Of a stretch of DNA of 64,000 bases, positions 57,162 to 64,000 are shown in pieces. Source of the DNA: Ligustrum vulgare (Eukaryota > Streptophyta > Magnoliopsida > Lamiales > Oleaceae); the NCBI GenBank assembly GCA_963555705.1, contig OY743177.1, positions 51,412,596 through 51,476,595 of the forward strand, in the 5' to 3' direction. The translations under genes and the position numbers were made by a program. A model generated the notes under the pieces. It saw nothing but the letters and a program-made list of their open reading frames with translations, ran no database searches and had not been told where the DNA came from. Each line of letters begins with the position of its first letter. Within the stretch, counting starts at the first letter, position 1.

Positions 57162-58850
57162 ATGTCTTACAGAGAAGGATCTACATCATCATATTTTGTG
57201 GGTGACAAAAAACAACACAAAGGTTTGGATAGGAAAGTTGACCAGGGTAATGATGAGATTGCGGCAATGCGGGTACAATTTGAGAGGTTGATGGCTCAGA
57301 TGGAGAAACGGGAAGCAGAACGTGATCAATGACACTGGGATCAATCTCATAATGGATCTTAGGCTAGGAGAGGTAATAGGCATGAGGTTGGTACAGATGA
57401 TTAGGGCATGGGTAGTGAGAGTTGTAGTGTATCTTCGGTGGCTAGTGTGCAAAGGAGAGATAGAGGAGATAGGTATGGGAGGAGGTATGATAGGGAACAT
57501 CATGATGCTAGGAGGCATCATGGAGGTAGGGATGTTGTAGATGGAGACCTAGGGAACATTAAAATGAAAATGCCTTCGTTCTAAGGTAGGAGTGATCCGG
57601 AGGCATACTTGGATTGGGAGACTAAAGTTGAACTACTCTTCAAATTGTCATCATTTTTCTGAGGAGAAGAAGGTGAAATTAGCAGTGATTGAATTCACGA
57701 ACTATGCAATCACTTGGTAGGATCAATTGGTGATGGGTAGGAGGAGGAATCTTGAGAGACCAGTGGAGACTTGGGGCGAGTTAAAGGCTATAATGAGGAA
57801 GCGGTTTATACCAACTCATTATTATAGGGATATCTATCAAAGGATACAAGGCCTGAATCGGGGGTCAAGGAGTGTGGAGGATTATCACAAAGACATGGAG
57901 GTGGCAATGATTAGGGCCAATGTGGTAGAGGATCGAGAGGCTACAATGGCGAGGTTTTTGAGCGGGCTGAACAGGGATATTGCCAACATTATTGAGTGAA
58001 ATATTATGTGGAACTGGAGGAAACGGTACACATGGCCATAAAGGCGGAAAGACAGTTGAAGCGAAAGGGAGCAGCAATGCAATCTCCGGGCTCTTATCCT
58101 ACTTCTCAACCAAAACAGGAATTCAATGACGATCATGTCCTGAAAGGAAGGGAGGAGCCAACAACTAAAAGTAAAAATATGACTGATTCCCAACCTACTA
58201 GGGATAGGAATATAAAATGTTATAAATGCTTGGGTTCAGGTCACATTGCTTCTCAATGTACAAATAAAAGGGTTATGATTTTAAGTGACAATGGGGATAT
58301 TAGTTCAAAGGATAAGTGTAAAGGGATGCCTAAATTATAAGGTATTGGGGCTAGTAGTATTGATGAGGAAGGAAGGACTTATGCTGTGAAGGAACCACTT
58401 GTCAATAGGCATGCCCTAAATTCTAGAACTGAAATAGATGAAGTTGGTGAACAAAGGGATAACCTGTTTCTCACTAGGTGTTTGGTGGGGTGAGAAGGTT
58501 TGTGGAATGGTGATTGACAGGGAGAGTTGTACTAATGTGGTTAGAACAATGTTGATTGAAAATTGGGTTTAAACCATGTAAGTTACAATGGCTGACTGAG
58601 TTGGGTGAAATTAAAGGGAACAAGTAGGTTTTGGTGAGTTTTTTGATTGGTGGGTATACGGACGAAGTGGTTTGTGATGTGGTGCCTATTCATGTTGGGC
58701 ATATCTTGTTGGAAAGGCCATGACAACATGATAGGAGGGTAGTACACGATGGATTTGAAAATCAATACAGTTTTGTGAAGGGTGGAAAGAAATTCACACT
58801 TACGCCGCTATCCCCAACCCAAATATAAAATGATCAATTGAAGTTGAAGG
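57162..58850 (+). pseudogene. Ty3-Gypsy gag and protease, decayed and truncated
   Basis: The start ATG is at 57162 (MSYREGSTSSYFVGDK...). The retrotransposon gag domain follows in pieces (DPEAYLDWETKVELLFK about 57600-57650; 57727-57999 with RPVETWGELKAIMRKRF and DREATMARFLSGLNRDI). A CCHC knuckle CYKCLGSGHIASQC is at 58218-58259. An aspartic-protease-like part with VIDRESCTNV, where a DGGSCTN-type active site is usual, is at about 58513-58545, then GHILLERP. Several stops and at least two frameshifts break it. RT, RNase H and integrase are missing before the LTR at 59101. The PBS for this element is probably 45438, 11.7 kb upstream, because of nested insertion. Confidence 0.85.
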
Positions 58851-59100
58851 GTGAGTTCGAAGGAAAAAATAAGAGGGTTGAGGCCATGATCTCAAAAAAA
58901 GGTGAGGTGGGGAAAAATGAAAATAAGAGACTTAAGGTCATGACCTCAGAAAAAGGTGAGCATGAGTGTAGAGAGAAAAAGAAAAGAGGGTCCACTCACA
59001 AAATGAGCTTATTTGCAAAACGGTTGACTATGATGAGGTCTTTGCCCCCGTTGAGTGCTTGGATTGGAGTCACCAAGAGGGAATCTAGTTTAAGAAGGGG
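58851..59100 (+). other. Lys-rich tail after Gypsy protease, ending in a purine tract
   Basis: Lysine/glutamate-rich frame (58838-59113) with imperfect repeats KRVEAMISKKGEVGKNENK / KRLKVMTSEKGEHECREKK, running into AAGAAGGGG at 59092-59100, a plausible polypurine tract. Confidence 0.5.
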
Positions 59101-59422
59101 TGTTGGAAATTAAAACTTGATTCATGAATGATGGAAATTAATTTTGATACATGAATTAACTTATTTAATATTCATGTATTTATTTTATTCATGTATCCAC
59201 ATGGTTCTTTATATTCTATTTCTACTATTCATAGTATGTAGGAGAAGTCATTAATTAGTCTCTTGAATTTACACAATGAATTTGGGATTTCTTTGTACCT
59301 ATAAAAGGCCTTGTGCATGAGACATTTAAAGAAGCCAAGCCATAGAATACAAATATTGTCTTTTGGAGAAATTCTTGTTTTTTCTCTCTAGCCTTTCTTC
59401 CCATAATTATTTATTTCCAACA
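59101..59422 (+). repeat. LTR of 322 bp
   Basis: TGTTGGAAATTAAAAC... to ...TTTATTTCCAACA with TATAAAAGG at 59300-59308. It is preceded by a purine tract and followed directly by SDS22-like host sequence. The flanks AGGGG and TATAG are not a target duplication, so it is best read as the 3' LTR of the truncated Gypsy element. Confidence 0.65.
59300..59308 (+). promoter_or_regulatory. TATA box in the 59101 LTR
   Basis: TATAAAAGG, about 115 bp before the LTR end, plus orientation. Confidence 0.5.
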
Positions 59423-59846
59423 TATAGGCCTCCCATTTTATCTATACCATTATGGCTCAAGTATAGATCTTCTAGTGCAACACACTCCTGCAAATCACAA
59501 AAAAATAATATATTCATGCAAGTTTTGCCTAAGTGTTTTAAAATAGAATTTTATGCGCAATTTTTTGATCACAAAAGGACTCAAACTCTGAATAACTCCA
59601 GGTTCCAGTCCTGTCATAGAAGTAAAACGATTACTCTGCAGGCTAAGCTCTTAATGCATTTCAACCCACAAAGATTAATTGCTCGAATTCGATTCCATCC
59701 AAGCCAAAGCTCTTGCAAACTTGTTATGTTTTGAAAATTCTCCATTACCTGCATGAAAAGTACTTCGAAGTCAGGCAACAATTCTAAAAAAAAAAAAAAG
59801 GTATATACTTCAAAGTTAGGAAACTTTCTTAAATAGATATATATTG

Positions 59847-60461
59847 TGTTGGGACAAAGGAGAGCAATTTGCCCACTCCCAAGCCCAAACTTCAGGCCCA
59901 AGTGAGGTCTCAACCCAAAATCAATTGGTAATGGGTTGAGTAGCCCACTTGGGCTATATGATGGTTTATTTCACTCCTCACAATCGATGTGGGATTGTTT
60001 GTATTTCCAACAATCCCTCCCTCAAACAAGGCCTATGAGTTACACCTGGCCATCTGGCCTTCCCTCAAGATAAATCCCGTCACATCTCCTCATGCCTAGG
60101 GAGATCACCATTCATCGAGATAATCAACCATAGTCATTGCACACTATGTTACCATGGATCTTCTGTCTCGTGAGAAACCACAGAAATTCTTCATCTTGAG
60201 GCTCATCATCTCGATTCATCTGCCATTGTTAGGGAGTCACATTCATCCACCCAATCGTGCATCCAAAGACAATTTTTCCAGCTCTGATACTAATTGTTGG
60301 GACAAAGGAGAGCAATTTGCCCAGTCTCAAGTCCAAACCCCAGGCCTAAGTGAGGTTCCAACCCAAAACCAATTGGTAATGGGTGGAGTAGCCCACTTGG
60401 GGTTATATGATGATTTATTTCCTTCCTCACAATCGATGCAAGATTGTTTGCATTGCCAACA
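59847..60461 (-). mobile_element. TRIM (terminal-repeat retrotransposon in miniature), 615 bp
   Basis: Two LTRs, 59847-60012 (166 bp) and 60295-60461 (167 bp), both TGTTGGGACAAAGGAGAGCA...CCAACA, with TATTG duplicated at 59842-59846 and 60462-60466. Between them is a 282-bp interior with a polypurine tract (GAGGGAGGGAT on the minus strand at 60013-60023) and a PBS (TAGTATCAGAGC, one change from the standard, at 60281-60292). No coding. It is inserted in an intron of the SDS22-like pseudogene. Confidence 0.92.
60281..60292 (-). other. PBS of the TRIM element
   Basis: The minus strand reads TAGTATCAGAGC, against TGGTATCAGAGC in the other elements here. Confidence 0.75.
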
Positions 60462-60808
60462 TATTGTACACCTCCTATACCTATTTAGAGAATAGATCTA
60501 CTTTAGATCACATTAAAAGAACATGTGTGCTTCCATCTTGAAATTAATATTTAATTAGCCTAATGAGGAATATGACCTTCTATTGAAATTCAAGAAAGTA
60601 GTTTGTACACATTTTCTTTAGGAAATTAAATCCTGACCCGTAATCCGTTTGATCCAAGCTCATGAATTTGCAGTGAAGGAAAGTGCTCAATCTCCTCCAT
60701 TTTGATAACTAAATTTTTAGAAACACAAAGCTATTTAAGGGTGCTGGAGACCTTATACAGTCCATTAATAGATGAGATCTCATTTTTAGAAACACAAAGC
60801 TCTTTAAG

Positions 60809-61110
<302 letters not shown>

Positions 61111-61421
61111 AAGCTCCTTGAGGAGATTAAAGAATCAATTGAGAGTACGAAAATTAAACATATTTTTTAAGACATCAACTATTTTTTTTGTGATATGATG
61201 ATTTGGTCTTTTATGGTTTTGTTAAACATTATTAACACTATTTATTTTGTATGGGTTATGTGATTTTTTTGTGAATTTATTAAACATTAAACGCTATTAA
61301 TTTTGTATGGATTCGAGAATTTGTAAATTATGATTTTAATGAATTACTTTTTCCGTTTGTACAAATTATAATTATAATTAATAAATTAATGAGGAAATAT
61401 AGATTTTATAAATATATATTC
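61111..61421. other. AT-rich spacer before the Tat Gypsy element
   Basis: Contains a repeated TTTATTAAACATTA / TGTTAAACATTATTAAC motif. No gene or known repeat recognised. Confidence 0.4.
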
Positions 61422-62111
61422 TGTTGAATCCAAGCCCAAAGAGAGGTACAGTGATCCACTTGCAATGGCCCAAATAAGGCCCAACGGACCTTGACCTATA
61501 GCTAAGGCCTGAAGTATCACCTTGGGTACGATTCCGAGGTGGTGTGTCAAGTGAATCTTTCTAGCCGAACTGATTTACGCCTGGCCGATGTGCTTCACGC
61601 TTTGCCGAGGTGTTTACAGTAACGCCTCAGCCGTAAGGATGGGACAAGACATGAAGTCAGAGATGTGACACCGCCTTTACCAAGATGTGACAGACGCCCA
61701 TCCCCTACAAAGTGTAGCAATGATTACGGTCAAAAAGCAAGGTTGTCACCTCCAAGAGCTAGGGTGAAGACAAGTGTAAAGCACACCACGTGTCACGATC
61801 TGAGACAGTTGTTTCCACTATAAGTATGACATGCCTCCCGCCAGGTAAGGGGTTGGCAATTCCATGCTATTAGCCAAATATATAGATATATCTCACTCCC
61901 TTTTCTCTCCTCTACACATTTTACTTCTCCCGCACCCAACATATATTCGCTTAAAAATGGGTACTGACTTTGGCATCGGAGTGCAAACGGGAGCCACCTC
62001 GGCCCCCTTTGTAAACTGATTGTTTGTCACGGTGCGCAGGAGAACCATGTGTTCAAGAGGGAGGAGCTGAGACGTGTTGGTCCAAGGTCCAGCCGGATTT
62101 TGTGGTCAACA
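61422..62111 (+). repeat. 5' LTR (690 bp) of the Tat-type element
   Basis: TGTTGAATCCAAGCCC... to ...TGTGGTCAACA, adjacent to the PBS. It contains the AGGGGTTGGCAATTCCATGC..ATATATAGATATATC region, a possible promoter. The partner LTR is outside the window. Confidence 0.8.
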
Positions 62112-62114
62112 TTT

Positions 62115-62132
62115 TGGCGCCGTCTGTGGGAA
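62115..62132 (+). other. PBS of the Tat-type element
   Basis: TGGCGCCGTCTGTGGGAA, three bases after the LTR end. Confidence 0.85.
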
Positions 62133-62234
62133 GCCATATTGCTAACCATGAAAACACATAATGAAAAGCCACAAATAGAAAGGAAATCCTGAAAAAGGGA
62201 CAAGTAACCTCTTGCAAAAGATCGGAGAACTGCA

Positions 62235-62650
62235 AAAAACTTTGAAACATAAGTTCAGTACCCTTGAAAAAGGCGTGAAACTTTGAAACATAAGTTTGGT
62301 GACCTTGAAAAAGGTAAAAAGGCTTTGAAACACAAGTTTATGTACCCTTGAAAAAGGCGTAGAGCTTTGAAACATAAGTTCGGTGAAATTGAAAAAGGTA
62401 AAAAGGCTTTGAAACATAAGTTTATGTACCCTTGAAAAAGGCGTAGAGCTTTGAAACATAAGTTCGGTGACCTTGAAAAAGGTAAAAAGGCTTTGAAACA
62501 TAAGTTTATGTACCCTTGAAAAAGGCGTGAAACTTTGAAACATAAGTTCGGTGACCTTGAAAAAAGGTAAAAAGGCTTTGAAACATAAGTTTACTCACCC
62601 TTGAAAAAGGCTTAAAAACTTTGGAATATAAGTTTAACAACCTTGAAAAA
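62235..62650 (+). repeat. Tandem repeat array in the leader (about 41-bp monomer, about 84-bp dimer)
   Basis: About ten monomers of the form CTTTGAAACATAAGTTYGGT.. CCTTGAAAAAGG; alternating variants (GGCGTAGAG / GGTAAAAAGG) make a higher-order dimer. The array lies between PBS and gag. Open frames on the opposite strand (62142-62543) are a by-product of the repeat. Confidence 0.92.
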
Positions 62651-62723
62651 AGGCTCGGAGCGTTGGGACAAGAATCTGTCTATCCTTGAAAGATAAATTA
62701 AAGTCAAGAAATCTCTTTGAAAC

Positions 62724-64000
62724 ATGAACGAAAGCGATGGTGATGTTAACCCCCGTAGGGGAAGAAATGGCCAGCACAGCGAAGAGGAAGTTCCTCAAGG
62801 ACCTCATGAAAACGCCAATGAGGGAGGGGCACAACCTAACCCACCACGCCGGCACCGTAATCGTCGCATGCTGCGAGACATGACTCGCATGGCGGCCCAA
62901 ATGCTGGAAATGCAAAAGAAGCAGCTAGAACTGACTGCTGCGATGAATGCCTACATGGCTAGAGGGTATGTAGTGAATGAACCCGCGATGCCTCCACAGT
63001 ACCCACAGTCACATTTCTCACCATCCGATGCGGCCACCACCTCGTATTATTATCAGAATCCACAGGCTTATGCCGAGGTGGAATCCGAGCTCTTCTATGA
63101 GGAAGGCCTGGAACATGAAGCACGTGAAGAACAAGCCCCACTCCCAGCTAGACACAGGGAGGCCTCGCCCGAAAAATCTGGCAGTGTCTTCAGCCAGATA
63201 AGAGGGTTATTCAGAGGCAGGTAAGGGGGTCGGAACAATGCAGCTAAGCCTAGGAATAGGCAGGAGCGACGCGCTGAAGAAGCTTTGTCGTAGAGCCAAA
63301 TGAATAAGGACCAACAAGGTACGGTGGGAGAAAGGTTCACCCCCATGCATGAGCCTTAGAATAGGCAGGAAAGGAGAGCCGAAGCAGTTCGGACCAATCC
63401 TCGCAATGAATTACAGATCCATGAAAGGCCAAATTACGGTCGCGTTCTGCCACCACAAAGGCAGGAGTACGCCCCGCCGCTCTATGACCAATACCGTGAT
63501 CCAGTGTATTCCGGTCACGACGAGAACAGCGAGCTGCCGTCATATGAGTTGGATGACGACGAGGAAATGAGTCCTTTCACAGAGGGCCTCCGTAGGTACC
63601 CAGTGCCTCACGACTTCGAAATGCCAGAAATTGCAAAATATTCTGGCTGAGGTGACCCAGACGATCACCTGTTGAACTACTGCGCTAGCATGGAAATAGC
63701 CGGGGCTACGCCGACACTGAAATGTAAAGCCTTTGCTTTAACCCTTGAGGGGAGTGCGATACAATGGTATAAAAAACTCCCTCCTGGCATTATCCACAGT
63801 TGGAGAGATTTGAAAACGACCTTTAAAAATGGCTTTGTTTCCTCCAGGCCTGGCCAGCTCCCACTCCAACGCCTTTAGGATCTTCTGAGGCAAGGAAGGG
63901 ACGAATCTCTGAAAATTTACCTAGCCCGGTTTACAGAAGAGATGCACATTTGTGAAAACATCACTGAGGCAAAGATGTTTTCCGCTTTGAAAGGAGGGCT
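62724..64000 (+). pseudogene. Tat-type Gypsy gag with in-frame stops
   Basis: The frame from ATG 62724 stays in register to the window end. It is cut by TAA 63222, TAG 63291, TAG 63357, TGA 63648 and TAG 63876, and no frameshift is seen. The N-terminus is charged, with a predicted coiled coil (MLRDMTRMAAQMLEMQKKQ, about 50-68). The retrotransposon gag domain follows, with GDPDDHLLNYCASMEIAGAT, CKAFALTLEGSAIQWYKKLP and SWRDLKTTFKNGF. Zinc knuckle and pol lie beyond the window. A point-mutated, otherwise well-preserved copy. Confidence 0.85.

Larger units (their letters stand above)
59428..60708 (-). pseudogene. SDS22-like protein phosphatase 1 regulatory subunit, partial gene with introns
   Basis: SDS22 (PP1 regulatory subunit 7) is a leucine-rich-repeat protein that binds the PP1 catalytic subunit. 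Three minus-strand exon pieces are visible. 60708-60638 reads MEEIEHFPSLQIHELGSNGLR. 59748-59600 reads VMENFQNITSLQ and ELWLGWNRIRAINLCGLKCIK, then TSMTGLE after a frameshift. 59487-59428 reads ECVALEDLYLSHNGIDKMGG. AG/GT-like boundaries separate them (for example GCAG ending at 59749 and TTTGCAG ending at 59488), so this is a genomic copy, not a retrocopy. A small deletion in KCIKK..LQSN breaks the frame. The first intron holds a TRIM element. Both ends of the gene are missing: 59422 is the edge of an LTR and 60709 onward runs into an inverted partial copy. Confidence 0.72.
61422..64000 (+). mobile_element. 5' end of a Tat-type Ty3-Gypsy element (continues beyond the window)
   Basis: LTR 61422-62111, then TGGCGCCGTCTGTGGGAA, the characteristic PBS of Tat/Athila-like Gypsy elements, then a leader with tandem repeats and a gag frame. 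Only this end lies in the window. Confidence 0.88.

Noticed and set aside
57189..57521. Minus-strand ORF opposite the Gypsy gag
   Set aside because: A shadow of the plus-strand gag reading; the plus strand has the recognised retrotransposon gag motifs and zinc knuckle.
59101..59422. Reading as an independent solo LTR
   Set aside because: Flanking pentamers (AGGGG, TATAG) do not match and a purine tract precedes it, so a 3' LTR of the truncated Gypsy element is the simpler view. Kept at moderate confidence.
62142..62543. Minus-strand ORF with repeated MFQSL/FTFFK units
   Set aside because: It is the reverse reading of the 41-bp leader tandem repeats, so the protein repeat is a by-product of DNA repetition.

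Overview
This window is nuclear DNA of a flowering plant, almost certainly a eudicot. It is AT-rich, carries a CC-NB-LRR resistance gene, and is packed with Copia, Gypsy, TRIM, Helitron and MITE elements. No bacterial-type operon or tRNA/rRNA gene is visible. Nearly all of the 64 kb is transposable-element sequence of several ages, with broken pieces of host genes between. Every statement rests on reading the bases by eye; no alignment or database search was run.

Layout. 1-7148 (minus): a CC-NB-LRR gene that is open in frame on both sides of one insertion and runs off the left edge. It is split by a Tnt1-like Copia element (1609-6273, duplicated target CCCAC) with an intact 1,299-residue gag-pol. 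This element has only one LTR: its 5' LTR is replaced by 33 bp that make a perfect 28-bp terminal inverted repeat with the other end. 7.5-14.9 kb: MITEs, a dispersed unit, a possible Helitron remnant and AT-rich filler. 14950-21132: a Copia-type element with 200-bp LTRs (target GTTCA) whose interior carries, antisense, a broken intronless LOG (cytokinin-activating enzyme) copy and a broken ORF resembling the small zinc-finger nucleic-acid-binding protein of Betaflexiviridae. 21.4-28.3 kb: an exon-like fragment, a 2.8-kb solo LTR (target AAGAA), a small ORF with a MULE-type PB1-like domain, short tandem duplications and a second solo LTR (target GTAGG).

29.4-39.4 kb: a roughly 1-kb tandem segmental duplication, a Helitron (31344-32022), a non-autonomous LTR element (32093-35329) and a dense swarm of one MITE family, with a Mutator-type MITE (9-bp target) nested inside. 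39.9-44.3 kb: another solo LTR of the 21.7-kb family (target CATTC) and two opposed Copia fragments. 44.4-59.4 kb: a three-level nest. An old Gypsy element (PBS 45438, gag-protease 57162-58850) contains a 2.8-kb solo Gypsy LTR (45609-56938), which contains a young 8.5-kb Copia element (46558-55057, target AAAAG) with nearly identical LTRs but dead coding capacity. 59.4-61.1 kb: inverted partial copies of an SDS22-like (protein phosphatase 1 regulator) gene, one holding a complete 615-bp TRIM (target TATTG). 61422-64000: the 5' end of a Tat-type Gypsy element with tandem repeats in its leader and an in-frame but stop-ridden gag.

The only complete long reading frame is the Tnt1-like polyprotein. 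The host genes seen (NLR, LOG, SDS22, exon fragments) are all interrupted, truncated or mutated.
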